From contig NC_022084.1 in the NCBI RefSeq assembly GCF_000246985.2, positions 1,348,817-1,412,816 on the forward strand: DNA of 64,000 nt, written 5' to 3'. The translations under genes and the position numbers were made by a program. Within the stretch, counting starts at the first letter, position 1. Each line of letters starts with the position of its first letter. The notes under the pieces were generated by a model. It made no database searches and was not told the origin of the DNA. It saw nothing but the letters and a program-made list of their open reading frames with translations. This document shows, piece by piece, positions 1 through 8,634 of the stretch. Origin of the DNA: Thermococcus litoralis DSM 5473. GTDB lineage: Archaea > Methanobacteriota_B > Thermococci > Thermococcales > Thermococcaceae.

Positions 1-1166
1 CCCGGGTGCGACTTGGAGACGCTCTCCGTGTCCTCGATTACCGAGGGGCCCTCAGCACCCAGCGCGGCTATGCTCATCGCCATGGCTATCCTGTGGTCGT
101 TGAAGGTCTCTACCTTAGCTCCCCTCGGCCGTCCGCCCTCTATCTCAAGCCCGTCCTCAAGCTCCCTCACCTTAACCCCCATCCTTGACAGGTTGACCGC
201 CATCGCCCTCACCCTGTCGCTCTCCTTGAACCTGAGCTGTCTCGCCCTTATCACGCTCCTCCCCTTTGCATAAGCCGCAACAACGGCCAGTATGGGGAAC
301 GAATCCGGGAAATCGGAGCAGTCGAGTGCAACAGCTTTAAGCTCGCCCCCATCTACCTCCACATAATCCCTTCCCCTCTTCACCCTCGCCCCGAACTCCT
401 CAAGCGCATCCAGGAAGGCCATATCCGCCTGCACATCTTCCCTCAAGAGGTTGTTCACCCTAACTTTACCGTACAGGGCCCCAGCTGCCAGGAAGAAGGA
501 GGCAGTTGAGTAATCGCCCGGAACCTTGTACCTTGTCCCCTTAACTCCAGGATAGACCTCGAAGTAGAAGCCGTCCCTCTCAAATTCCACTCCAAATGCC
601 TCCATCGTCCTGAGCGTCATCTCGATGTAGGGCTTTGAGACGGGGTTCCTGGCCTCGACCTTTAGCCCAACCTTCGCCCCCAGAAGGAGCAGGCCACTGA
701 CAAACTGGGAGGACTTGGATGCGTCGACCGAGACCCTCCCGGGCTTTACAGGGCCCTTCACGGTAAGCGGGAGGCTAAAACCATCAACCTCCGCCCCAAG
801 GTCCTTCAGGGCTTTCACGAGCCCCTCCATCGGCCTCTCCCTCAGCCTTCTCGCCCCGTCTATGAGGGTTTTCCCCTCAATACTCCCAGCGAGAGCAATC
901 GAAAACCTCGCCGTTGTCCCGGATTCCCTGGCGTAGACAAAGCCAGGGGAGGGCTCCTCTGGAGGCACAACGGTTTTTCCATCCACATCTGCACCGAAGG
1001 CCCTTAGGGCGTTCAAAGTTGCCAGGGTGTCATCGCAGACCAGGGGGTTCTCTATGGTGCTCCTCCCTTCAGCCAGCAGGGCAAGGAAGTAGGCCCTGTG
1101 AGTGTAGCTCTTCGAGGGAGGGGCATCGAGCTCTCCCCTGACTTCATCAACGGGCCTGATTATCAA
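1..1166 (-). CDS. aroA: 3-phosphoshikimate 1-carboxyvinyltransferase (EPSP synthase), 3' end cut by window
   Basis: Joins shikimate-3-phosphate and PEP to form EPSP, the sixth shikimate pathway step. The minus-strand reading gives the family pattern: N-terminal APPSKSYTHRAYFLALLAEG, then SGTTARF, DASKSSQF, and FNDHRIAMS near the cut end. About 388 residues are visible and the C-terminus lies before base 1. I chose the TTG at 1166 because GAGGTGAT lies 4 nt upstream, the spacing used by many genes here. A GTG at 1175 overlapping the aroK stop is the alternative. Last visible gene of the aromatic operon. Confidence 0.93.
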   Translation of the reverse strand, partial: MIIRPVDEVRGELDAPPSKSYTHRAYFLALLAEGRSTIENPLVCDDTLATLNALRAFGADVDGKTVVPPEEPSPGFVYARESGTTARFSIALAGSIEGKTLIDGARRLRERPMEGLVKALKDLGAEVDGFSLPLTVKGPVKPGRVSVDASKSSQFVSGLLLLGAKVGLKVEARNPVSKPYIEMTLRTMEAFGVEFERDGFYFEVYPGVKGTRYKVPGDYSTASFFLAAGALYGKVRVNNLLREDVQADMAFLDALEEFGARVKRGRDYVEVDGGELKAVALDCSDFPDSFPILAVVAAYAKGRSVIRARQLRFKESDRVRAMAVNLSRMGVKVRELEDGLEIEGGRPRGAKVETFNDHRIAMAMSIAALGAEGPSVIEDTESVSKSHP

Positions 1167-1171
1167 CGCGA

Positions 1172-1988
1172 TCACCTCAGCTCTGTTATCAGGACTTCCC
1201 CAAACTGTTCCCACTCCTCGGCAAGCTCCTCTGGCTCATCCGTGACGGCAAAAACCGCCGGCCCCTTCCCGCTCAGCCCAACCACAGCCTCCCTCTCCAG
1301 GGCAATCCTGAAGGGCTCGATGGGGTGGCCAAGATACGTCGAGTAAACCAGACCGTTTATGAGAGCCGCTTTCCTCCACTCGCCCTCAAGGGCCAGTCTT
1401 ATTGCCTCCTCCACGTAAGGCCTGATTGGGGAGAAGTCCCTTCCGCTTAGGCTTTCCGTTAGGAGGGTCTTTCCGGAGAGTAGGAGCACAACGGGAAGGG
1501 GCTCGACTTTGGAACTGTGGAGAACCCTCATCCCGAGGTTGTCGGTGACCCAGAGCGAACCGAAGTAGGAGGCGCAGGCGTCGTCAAAGGCCCCGGTTAG
1601 GGTAACACCAGCCCTCTTGGCGGCCTCGACCCCTGCTTTAACCACTTCCATTTCGCTCATATCAAGCCCGAGTGCATTAGCCAGGGCCTTTGAGAGGGCG
1701 TTGGCTGCTGCGGAGCTGCTCTTGAGGCCCATCGCAATTGGTATCTCCGACTCTATACTGAACTTGATCCCGAAGTCCTCGCCTGTTTTCTCCCTGAAAA
1801 CATCAGCGACCGCTTTAACGAGCCTGAAATCCCTAACCTGCTCCCCCCCTAACCCTGATCTCGCCCTCTATTCCATCACCCTTTAACTTGACCTCCGCCC
1901 TCGTCCACAGCTTTATCCCGATCGCTGAACCCACTCCCGTTGCGAAGGCGTTGACAACGGTAACGGCGCTACTGGCCGAGGCCCTCAA
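1172..1988 (-). pseudogene. aroK: Archaeal shikimate kinase (GHMP type), single-base frameshift
   Basis: Archaeal shikimate kinases belong to the GHMP superfamily and phosphorylate shikimate with ATP. From a TTG at 1988 the frame reads [18 protein letters not shown], typical of the family N-terminus, then hits a stop just after a run of seven C (plus strand) at 1843-1849. Removing one base joins it to [16 protein letters not shown] and the ATP-binding MGLKSSSAAANALSKAL stretch. The repaired protein is about 271 residues, normal for the family. The intact downstream part alone starts inside the ATP motif and could not work. Either a sequencing error in the homopolymer or a real null allele; I cannot tell which. 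Confidence 0.88.
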
Positions 1989-2787
1989 GCGCAGCCCCCC
2001 TCATAAGCCCTTCGTCTGGCTTAAATCCCGTCCAAAGCTTGAAGCTCTCGATGCCCTGATAGACGAGCATCCAGAGGCCGTCAACTGTTTTACAGCCCAT
2101 CAGCTCGGCCTCGGTGAGGAGGCGCGTCTTCAGGGGCTTGTAAACTATGTCCATGACGACGAGGTCTTTCCTCAGCATTTCACCGGGAACAGGAGTTTCC
2201 CAGGAGTTCATTCCGACGGAGGTGGCGTTTATCAAAACCTCGGCCCATTCAAGGTACTTCCCAAGGTTCTCCCTGTTCAGAGCTTCCCCCATTATTCCAA
2301 AGCGCTCCAGGGCCTTCGCCTTTTCGGGGGTTCTGTTGAGGACGACCACTTCGTTGTCCTTGGAAAGTTCGTAGGCTATTGCCTTCCCCGCACCTCCTGC
2401 TCCGATGATGAGTATCCTCCTTCCCCCCAGCTCGATGGCCCTTTCGAGGGCCCTCCTCGCGCCCAAGCCGTCGGTTGTGTGGCCTTCCAGCTTTCCTTTT
2501 CTGTTAACGACCGTGTTGACGCTCCCGATTTCTCCCGAGTCCTCGGAGAGTGAGTCGAGGAAATGAATCACCGCCTCCTTATGCGGCATTGTTACGTTCA
2601 GGCCCGAGATTCCGAGGGCCCTGACGCCTTCCATGGCATCTCCGAGCCTCTCTGGAGGGACCTCAAAGGCAAGGTAGATAGCATTAATCCCCAGGGCCTT
2701 GAAGGCCGCGTTGTGCATGACCGGGCTAAGTGAGTGTCTCACAGGAAAGCCGATCACCCCGTAGAGCCTCGTTTCCGCGTCAGCCAA
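1969..2787 (-). CDS. aroE: Shikimate dehydrogenase
   Basis: Reduces 3-dehydroshikimate to shikimate with NADPH. 272 residues, the usual length. The substrate site motif [11 protein letters not shown] lies near residue 19, the catalytic Lys region is [10 protein letters not shown], and the Rossmann glycine loop is [14 protein letters not shown]. The start is a TTG with GGTGAT 5 nt upstream. It overlaps the aroD stop by 8 bp and the aroK start by 20 bp, so the genes are tightly coupled in one transcript. Confidence 0.95.
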   Translation of the reverse strand: MADAETRLYGVIGFPVRHSLSPVMHNAAFKALGINAIYLAFEVPPERLGDAMEGVRALGISGLNVTMPHKEAVIHFLDSLSEDSGEIGSVNTVVNRKGKLEGHTTDGLGARRALERAIELGGRRILIIGAGGAGKAIAYELSKDNEVVVLNRTPEKAKALERFGIMGEALNRENLGKYLEWAEVLINATSVGMNSWETPVPGEMLRKDLVVMDIVYKPLKTRLLTEAELMGCKTVDGLWMLVYQGIESFKLWTGFKPDEGLMRGAALEGLGQ

Positions 2788-3420
2788 AGAGCATCACCCT
2801 CAGTCTGTCCAGTTCCTCCGCCCGGAGCTGTCCTGGAGCTACTTCCCCGTCAAGGGGGGCGTACGTGAACGGCGCCAGCTGGGCCGAAAAGACCCTGGAG
2901 ATTCTCCCGAGGGGCCCCATGCAGAAGGCGATGAGATTCTCCGCGTGCTCATAAAGCCTCAGAACCCTCAGGTTGTCAAGGAGGGAGTTTGCTGTGGTGA
3001 CTATCTTTATTATCTCAGGCTCCAGCTCCTCCATGTCCTCGAGGAGAGTCAGGAGCTTCCCAAAGCCCGGCGTTCCATTAAAGTCGTGGTGTGAGAGAAT
3101 AACACCAACCCCGTTCTTCCTGGCGAGCTCAATGACTTCCTGGGCTATCTTTGAACCGAACTCAACGTCAACGTAGGCGGGGTTTAGGGCGATACCCCTT
3201 CTGTAGAGGCCAAGTCTCGTCTCATCATCGAGGGGCCGGATTCCCCCTTCTTCCCTCATCCTCGGCGTGAAGATGAGCTTTTTAGAATATTCCCCAGCAC
3301 TTCCAGTCCTTCAAAGCTCTCAAAGGAGTCGAGCCTGACCTCGTAGAGGTCAAACTTCGAGGTTTTTATCTTCTCAAGCGCTTCCTCTGGGTTTTTGGCA
3401 GTCACAACTCCCGCTATCAT
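2780..3420 (-). pseudogene. aroD: 3-dehydroquinate dehydratase, type I, single-base frameshift
   Basis: Type I dehydroquinase forms a Schiff base with substrate and dehydrates it to dehydroshikimate. The gene opens at an ATG at 3420 with [15 protein letters not shown] and [15 protein letters not shown] (the substrate-binding E-x-R). It leaves frame at a run of five T (plus strand) at 3279-3283. One added base restores [13 protein letters not shown] and the catalytic part, with HHDFNGTPG and the Schiff-base Lys region [10 protein letters not shown]. The repaired protein is about 213 residues. The listed frame from 3259 alone lacks the first strand and its binding Glu/Arg. Sequencing error or decay are both open. 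Confidence 0.87.
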
Positions 3421-4399
3421 CCCTCGTTGCCTCCAGGGCCCTTTTCAAAACAGCCTCATCGACTTCCTCAACGACGACATCGCCTATTTCAACCGGGATG
3501 ACGAAGGTTATCCTCCCGTACCAGGCCTTCTTGTCGAGCCTCATCTCCTCCAGTATCTCCTTCGCCCTAAAGGGGTGCCCCGTGGGGAGCCCGAGCCTTC
3601 CCAACAGCTCCTCCGCCTTTCCAGAATCGAAGCCGTAGAGCTCTTCCCCGACCTTCGAGGCCACCATAAGCCCCATCGAAACCGCAAGCCCGTGCTTTAT
3701 TCTATAACCCGACAGCTTCTCGATTGCGTGTCCGGCTGTATGCCCGAGGTTGAGCATCCTCCTCAGCCCTCCCTCTATCAGGTCCTTCTCAACCACTTCC
3801 GCCTTAAAGAGGGCACACTCCTTGATGAGGGTCTCGTTTATCCCTTCAAAGTTCCTGGTGAGGGCGTAGATGTTTCTGTCGAGCAGGGCGTACTTTGCAA
3901 CTTCCCCAAGGCCGTTCCTTATTTCCTCCTCTGGGAGCGTGGAGAGGGTTTCTTGGGCTATCAGGACGAAGTTTGGAAGGTAAAACGTCCCTATCATGTT
4001 CTTCCCGTTGAAGTTCACTCCCGTCTTGCCCCCTATGGCCGCGTCCACCTGGGCCAAAAGCGTCGTTGGAACGAGGCCGAGGAGGGTCCCCCTCATGTAT
4101 GTCGAGGCCACGAAGCCCGCTATGTCTGTTACGACTCCCCCTCCGAGGCCTATAAGGAGGGACTTCCTCGTGAAGCCCTCCTCCTGGAGCCTCTTCCAGA
4201 TGGCTACGGCAGTCTCAAGGCTCTTGTACTCCTCGCCGTCCGGGATCACTATCCTTATCGGCTCCTCTATCCCTTCGGCGGCCTTTTCAAGCCAGAGCCT
4301 CTCCACCGTCGTGTTCGTCAGAAAGGCGATCCTGTGGGGGTTCAGCTCCTCCACGAGGGAGGGAAGGGTGGAGAGGGGGCCGAAGCTCAGGCCCTCCAT
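3374..4399 (-). CDS. aroB: 3-dehydroquinate synthase
   Basis: Cyclises DAHP to 3-dehydroquinate using NAD and a divalent metal. The NAD-binding loop [21 protein letters not shown], the [20 protein letters not shown] block, and the metal-site [11 protein letters not shown] and KHGLAVSMG histidines are all present. I place the start at the ATG at 4399 ([13 protein letters not shown]), giving 341 residues. The open frame extends to 4519, but that extra stretch does not look like protein. The C-terminus overlaps aroD by 47 bp, unusually long. See the finding on the aroB/DAHP synthase junction. Confidence 0.88.
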   Translation of the reverse strand: MEGLSFGPLSTLPSLVEELNPHRIAFLTNTTVERLWLEKAAEGIEEPIRIVIPDGEEYKSLETAVAIWKRLQEEGFTRKSLLIGLGGGVVTDIAGFVASTYMRGTLLGLVPTTLLAQVDAAIGGKTGVNFNGKNMIGTFYLPNFVLIAQETLSTLPEEEIRNGLGEVAKYALLDRNIYALTRNFEGINETLIKECALFKAEVVEKDLIEGGLRRMLNLGHTAGHAIEKLSGYRIKHGLAVSMGLMVASKVGEELYGFDSGKAEELLGRLGLPTGHPFRAKEILEEMRLDKKAWYGRITFVIPVEIGDVVVEEVDEAVLKRALEATRDDSGSCDCQKPRGSA

Positions 4400-5301
4400 C
4401 CGAGCCCCCCCAGCTCCATGAGGAAGACCTCTGTGTACCAGTCGTTCTCCTCGACCCTCTCCGAGAGCACGTACCTCGGAACGCCCTCGGCAGCCTCTCT
4501 CGATGTTGTCCCTTTCCATCCAAGCCCTTCAAGCTCCCCCAAAAGCCTCTCGAAGTCCTCGAAGGTCAGCTGCTGGGCCGAGTCCGAGAGGGCCTTCTCA
4601 GGCTCGGGGTGAACCTCGACCATTATCCCGTCGGCCCCGACTGCATAAGCCGCTTTTGCCAGGGGCATCACGAGCTCCCTCCTGCCCGCTGGATGCGAGG
4701 GGTCAACTATTATCGGCAGGTGGGAGAGCTCCTTGACGACTGGAACGGCTGAGATGTCCAGGGTGAACCTTGTGGAGGTTTCGAAGGTTCTTATGCCCCT
4801 CTCGCAGAGGATAACGTTCTCGTTGCCCCCGCTTAGTATGTACTCGGCCGAGTAGAGAAGCTCCTGAACCGTGTTGGCCATGCCCCTCTTCAGAACCACG
4901 GGGTTGTCGACCTTTCCCACAGCCTTAAGCAGCTCGAAGTTCTGGGAGTTCCTGGCACCGATCTGGAGCATGTCGGAGTACTTTGCAACCAGCTCAACCT
5001 GCGAAACATCCATGACCTCCGTGACGGTCACGAGGCCGTATTCATCAGCTGCTCTCCTCATCCACTTCAGGGCCTCCTCTCCGTGCCCCTGGAAGGAGTA
5101 TGGACTCGTCCTCGGCTTGAAGGCCCCTCCGCGGAGAACTTTAACGCCTTTCTCAGCCAAGAACTCCGCGACCTTCATTATTTGCTCCTGGCTCTCCACC
5201 GCACAGGGGCCGGCCATTACAGTGAATCCGTCGCCGATTTTAACCTCTCCGACCTTAACGACGGTTTTCGGCTTGGAGCCCTTCTCGAATTTGAACCTCA
5301 T
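4387..5301 (-). CDS. aroF: 3-deoxy-7-phosphoheptulonate (DAHP) synthase
   Basis: First committed step of aromatic synthesis: condenses PEP and erythrose 4-phosphate. It belongs to the short class I beta type related to KDO8P synthase, without a regulatory domain. Seen motifs are [46 protein letters not shown] and DPSHPAGRR. Homologues usually end near LGWKG, which here falls about 40 codons before the stop; the extra tail ([21 protein letters not shown]) may belong to aroB. ATGA overlap with the transketolase C subunit upstream. Confidence 0.92.
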   Translation of the reverse strand: MRFKFEKGSKPKTVVKVGEVKIGDGFTVMAGPCAVESQEQIMKVAEFLAEKGVKVLRGGAFKPRTSPYSFQGHGEEALKWMRRAADEYGLVTVTEVMDVSQVELVAKYSDMLQIGARNSQNFELLKAVGKVDNPVVLKRGMANTVQELLYSAEYILSGGNENVILCERGIRTFETSTRFTLDISAVPVVKELSHLPIIVDPSHPAGRRELVMPLAKAAYAVGADGIMVEVHPEPEKALSDSAQQLTFEDFERLLGELEGLGWKGTTSREAAEGVPRYVLSERVEENDWYTEVFLMELGGLGWRA

Positions 5302-6218
5302 GTCAGCACCACCTCAACCTTCCTCACAACGCTTTCTGCCGTCAGGCCATAGCGCTCCAGGAGTGCGAAGTAGTCCCTACTCGACCTCCCGAACTCGGTT
5401 GTTCCAATCCTGATGAGCCTCTTCGGCATCTTTTCCGAGAGAACCTCAGCTACCGCTCCTCCGAGGCCGCCGTGGATGCTGTGTTCCTCAAGCGTGACCA
5501 CGAGCTCCACCTTGGATGCGAGATTCAGCAGTGTTTCCTCGTCGAGGGGCTTTATCGTGTGCATGTCAACGACTCCAGCGCTTATTCCCCTCTCCTCAAG
5601 TTTCCTGGCCGTTTCGAGGGCCACCGACACCATAACGCCGGCTGCCACAAGGAGGACATCGTTCCCCTTTCTGAGGACGCTGGCCTTCCCCAGCTCCAGC
5701 TTTGGACTATCGTAGACCCTCGGTGCGTGGTCCCTGCCGAGGCGCATGTAGACGGGCCCATCAAGCTCGACTGCCTGCCTGAGGAGGACTGGAACTGACT
5801 GGGCATCCGCTGGAACAACGACCGTCATGTTCGGGAGGACGCGCATGAGGGCTATGTCCTCAAGGCACTGGTGTGATGAACCATCCATGTGGTCTGAAAA
5901 GCCCGAGTGCGTTGGAATGAGCTTGACGTTGAGGTTGTCCCTGGCTATCGTGTTCCTTATCTGCTCCCAGGCCCGCATCAGGAAAGCCGCAAAGGCCGAA
6001 ACAACGGGGATTTTTCCCGCTATTGCCAGACCACCCGCCATCGAGACCATGTCCTGCTCGCTTATGCCAACCTGGATGAACCTCTCGGGAAAGGCCCTCT
6101 CGAAGTAGGCAGTTTTCGTCGAGCTCTTGACGTCCGCATCGAGGACTACTAAATTGGGGTTCTCCCTTCCGAGCTCAACCAAAGCCCTCCCGAAGGCTTC
6201 CCTGAAGCTCTCGATCAC
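5298..6218 (-). CDS. Transketolase, C-terminal subunit
   Basis: Holds the pyrimidine-binding and C-terminal domains of a split transketolase; with its partner it would make erythrose 4-phosphate for DAHP synthase. It carries the TPP-activating Glu region [19 protein letters not shown], the [23 protein letters not shown] block and the substrate-phosphate segment. Start chosen at GTG 6218, which overlaps the N-subunit stop (GTGA) and has GGTGGG 4 nt upstream. The frame is open to a GTG at 6227. Thermococcales lack the oxidative pentose phosphate route, so transketolase is the expected E4P source. Confidence 0.93.
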   Translation of the reverse strand: MIESFREAFGRALVELGRENPNLVVLDADVKSSTKTAYFERAFPERFIQVGISEQDMVSMAGGLAIAGKIPVVSAFAAFLMRAWEQIRNTIARDNLNVKLIPTHSGFSDHMDGSSHQCLEDIALMRVLPNMTVVVPADAQSVPVLLRQAVELDGPVYMRLGRDHAPRVYDSPKLELGKASVLRKGNDVLLVAAGVMVSVALETARKLEERGISAGVVDMHTIKPLDEETLLNLASKVELVVTLEEHSIHGGLGGAVAEVLSEKMPKRLIRIGTTEFGRSSRDYFALLERYGLTAESVVRKVEVVLT

Positions 6219-6874
6219 ACTCCCCACCTCGCTATGATGATCTTCGGCCTTCCTACGAGTTTTTTGGCCGTTTCGAGGGCCTTCTTGAGCTCCTCCTTCC
6301 TGTTGGGGACTTCAATAACCTCCCAGCCAAAGGCCCTCCACTTGTCCGCCAGCGGTTCCTTGCTCAGTATCTCCTCTGTTCCTCCCGTGAGCTGGAAGTA
6401 GTTCCTGTCGACTATAGCTACCACCCTATCGAGCCTGTGGTGCGATGCTGTCATGGCAGCTTCCCAGACCTGGCCCTCGTCCAGCTCGCCGTCGCCGAGT
6501 ATGACGTAGACGTACCCATCTTCCCCGTCGATGCGCTTGGCCATCGCTATCCCGTTGGCCACCGAGAGTCCCTGGCCGAGGGAGCCGCTCGAAACTTCTA
6601 TGAAGGGCAGCCCCCTGATTACATGGCTCGGGAGGCCGTCTATGTCCGCGAAGCTGTAGAGCTCCTCGTCGCTGAGAAGACCCATCTCGTGGAGCATCAC
6701 GTAGAAAGCTGGAGCCGAGTGGCCTTTGCTGAGTATTACGACGTCTTTCTCTCCCTTCTCCTCGAGCACTGCCGAGAGAATTTCGAGGCAGGTCTCCGAG
6801 GACTCGAGGTGGAAGTTGTTGACGGGCTGGAGCATGCTCTGGAGCTTTGTCCTCGGATCTAGGGCCTCACTCAT
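6215..6874 (-). CDS. Transketolase, N-terminal subunit (short form)
   Basis: TPP-binding half of the split transketolase. It shows ILSKGHSAPAFYVMLHEMG, the VSSGSLGQGLSVANGIA loop, and the TPP motif GDGELDEGQVWEAAMTASHHRLDRVVAIVDRN. At 219 residues it is short: the usual N-terminal helix with the GHxGGSLS substrate histidine is reduced to PVNNFHLESSETCLEIL. SD GGAGGTGA precedes the ATG at 6874. It overlaps the tar stop by 8 bp. Confidence 0.9.
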   Translation of the reverse strand: MSEALDPRTKLQSMLQPVNNFHLESSETCLEILSAVLEEKGEKDVVILSKGHSAPAFYVMLHEMGLLSDEELYSFADIDGLPSHVIRGLPFIEVSSGSLGQGLSVANGIAMAKRIDGEDGYVYVILGDGELDEGQVWEAAMTASHHRLDRVVAIVDRNYFQLTGGTEEILSKEPLADKWRAFGWEVIEVPNRKEELKKALETAKKLVGRPKIIIARWGV

Positions 6875-7181
6875 GGCCGTTCACCTCCAGAAGGCTGAGA
6901 ATCATCCTCCCGTGCTCGGTAAGCCTAACGGGCCTAGGGTTTTCCTTAGTGCCGTAGTCTATGAGGCCCAGCTCCTTCAGAATTCTGGCGTTCAGCTTCA
7001 GCGTCGAGAGGGCTTTTCTTTCCTTTCTGCTGAGCTCCTCAAGGAGAGAATTCAGGGAGCGGTGTCTGCCGTTTATGCTCCTCAGTATAAGCCTCTGGTT
7101 CTCGTTCAAAGCCCTCAGAACGAGCTTCCTGATTACCTCTTCCCCGCCGGGGGTTACTAATATTGGCGGGGCATCACCCAT
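6867..7181 (-). CDS. tar: Winged-helix regulator of aromatic amino acid genes (Tar-like)
   Basis: Small winged-helix DNA-binding protein (RHRSLNSLLEELSRKERKALSTLKLNARILKELGLIDYG) at the head of the aro operon. By position and size it fits Tar, the Thermococcales aromatic amino acid regulator described in T. kodakarensis (TK0271); that identity is inferred. Start chosen at ATG 7181, about 20 nt after the expected transcription start and preceded by GGTGAT. The frame is open to a GTG at 7202. The first codons contain a near-perfect direct repeat of GGTGATGNCCCGCCA. Confidence 0.72.
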   Translation of the reverse strand: MGDAPPILVTPGGEEVIRKLVLRALNENQRLILRSINGRHRSLNSLLEELSRKERKALSTLKLNARILKELGLIDYGTKENPRPVRLTEHGRMILSLLEVNGHE

Positions 7182-7225
7182 TGGCGGGACATCACCGATC
7201 ACCGGAAGTTTAGGGCATATTAAAC

Positions 7226-7263
7226 TATTTAAAACTTTGGCTAGGTTAAACTGCCTAACTAGC
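7226..7263 (-). promoter_or_regulatory. tar-aro operon promoter and candidate operator
   Basis: On the minus strand TTTTAAATA (about 7226-7234) is a good TATA box about 25 nt before the likely transcript start. Just upstream, 7240-7263 carries outer arms GCTAG and CTAGC around TTAGG and CCTAG. A site upstream of TATA would suit activation. No other feature is visible between here and 7500. Confidence 0.45.
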
Positions 7264-7504
7264 TAAAATTTTCAAAAGACGTTTATAGTCCAATTCGAAG
7301 GTTGATGTTTTATAGTGCTGATAATTCAGAATTTTTGCTTTTCTTGAGGATATTGCTATGGTAGAACTTATATAAGCTTTTGGGAAAATTTCGTTCTTAA
7401 TTTGAAGTAAGTGGAATAGTTAACGAGAGAGTTTAACTTATTTTCTGATGCTCATTCGCTCGAGAGATCGTATCCCATAACTTAACATTTTGAGCCGGCT
7501 TATC

Positions 7505-7655
7505 TTAATGATTTACCATATCTTCGGAGATAAAAAATACTTTCACATTTATAAGCTCAGCATCCCAGCCGAATTCTTTGGCTCTTCCTATCAAATATCG
7601 GGCAACTTTCTCGCTTCGTCTTCCTTGCCGTTCCGAGAATAACTTTGAGCTTCAT
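7505..7655 (-). pseudogene. Remnant of an NADPH-dependent FMN reductase gene
   Basis: An ATG at 7655 opens with MKLKVILGTAR, the classic N-terminus of flavodoxin-fold FMN reductases. Deleting one base near 7623 gives SEKVARYLIGRAKEFGWDAELINVK, also family-typical, before degenerate sequence and a stop at 7505. Only about 45 of some 180 residues remain, and nothing downstream resembles the rest. A truncated, dead gene. Confidence 0.6.
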
Positions 7656-7752
7656 GCTACCACCGTGTGGAATTTCTGTTTTGGGGCTTTAAGTTTATCC
7701 TTTCGAAGTGAAAAGCTTCGAAGTTCAAAACTTCACACTTTGTTAGGACAAC

Positions 7753-7777
7753 CTTTTTAAATTAGGGTTGCCTAATT
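7753..7777 (+). promoter_or_regulatory. Peroxiredoxin promoter with DtxR-like box
   Basis: TATA-like CTTTTTAAATTA at 7753-7763 is overlapped by a perfect inverted repeat AATTAGG-GTTG-CCTAATT at 7760-7777. The core TTAG-N6-CTAA has the spacing of the DtxR/IdeR iron box. A second copy lies before the iron permease gene. Confidence 0.6.
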
Positions 7778-7795
7778 AATTGTGAGGTGAACCAA

Positions 7796-8365
7796 ATGGT
7801 GAGGGTTGGAGAAGTGGTTCCCAATTTTGAGGCCGATGCCTACTTCCCGGAGAAAGACGAAATAGGAAAGCTCAAGATTTCGGACTACAGAGGTAAATGG
7901 GTTGTTCTAGCCTTTTATCCAGCGGACTTTACATTTGTCTGCCCAACGGAGCTTGAGGAGCTCGCTGAGTATTACGAGGAGTTCAAGAAGGAAGGTGCTG
8001 AAATAATTAGCGTATCTACTGATACAGCTTACGTTCACAAAGCTTGGCACGACCATTCCCCTGCAATCAAAAAGGTGCGCTATCCAATGCTAGCTGATCC
8101 TGCGGGGAAGATATGCAGGCTCTTTGGAACCTACATTGAGGAGGAAGGCATCTCCTGGAGGGCCACTTTCATAATAGATCCGGATGGAAAAGTTGTCAGC
8201 ATGGACATTCACGACAACAGCATAGGGAGAAGTGCCAAGGAAATACTTAGAAGGCTCAAAGCTTCCAAATATGTAAGAGAACACCCAGGAGAAGTTTGTC
8301 CGGCGAGCTGGGAGCCAGGCAAGGAAACTTTAAAAGTTAGCCTTGAGCTAGTTGGAAAGATCTAA
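7796..8365 (+). CDS. Peroxiredoxin, AhpC/TSA family (2-Cys)
   Basis: Reduces hydrogen peroxide and organic peroxides. 189 residues. The peroxidatic Cys49 sits in DFTFVCPTELEEL and the resolving Cys168 in EVCPASW; the active-site Thr and Arg context (ISWRATFIIDPDG) is present. Resembles bacterial AhpC more than the longer Thermococcales Prx6-type enzyme. ATG 7796 chosen for GAGGTGA just upstream; an in-frame GTG at 7787 lacks one. The DtxR-like box over its promoter suggests iron or redox control. Confidence 0.93.
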   Translation: MVRVGEVVPNFEADAYFPEKDEIGKLKISDYRGKWVVLAFYPADFTFVCPTELEELAEYYEEFKKEGAEIISVSTDTAYVHKAWHDHSPAIKKVRYPMLADPAGKICRLFGTYIEEEGISWRATFIIDPDGKVVSMDIHDNSIGRSAKEILRRLKASKYVREHPGEVCPASWEPGKETLKVSLELVGKI

Positions 8366-8602
8366 ACCCTTATTCTATTATTTTTTGTTAAATATTATTC
8401 TGGAAATTTTTCACATTGCTAAGCCCATTAAGCCATGCTTCTCAAAGTTGTTGAATTATGTCGGATGTCATAAAGTTATAGTTCGATATTAGAAGTAAAC
8501 TGGTTTATAAAATGGTAATTTTCTTGTGGATGGGTGCATTTAACTTTTGCTATTTCGAAATTTCAATTCTGAAAGGGTAAAAATAATAAGCCGACAAAAT
8601 TA
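8366..8602. other. AT-rich intergenic stretch, no gene seen
   Basis: Opens with a T-rich run (8382-8390) that could end the peroxiredoxin transcript. I see no open frame with protein character on either strand. Confidence 0.4.
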
Positions 8603-8620
8603 TTTTAGGTTGGTCTAAAA
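8603..8620 (+). promoter_or_regulatory. DtxR-like operator before FTR1 permease
   Basis: Perfect inverted repeat TTTTAG-GTTGGT-CTAAAA directly before the ribosome site of the iron permease. The 14-base core TTAG-N6-CTAA matches the layout of the peroxiredoxin box and of the bacterial iron box (TTAGGTTAGCCTAA). Confidence 0.6.
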
Positions 8621-8634
8621 TTGGAGGTGAAAAA

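Noticed and set aside
1888-2553. Plus-strand open frame of 221 codons
   Set aside because: Antisense to aroE, which has all its motifs.
3395-4612. Long plus-strand open frame of 405 codons
   Set aside because: Antisense shadow of GC-rich aroB and DAHP synthase; no family features.
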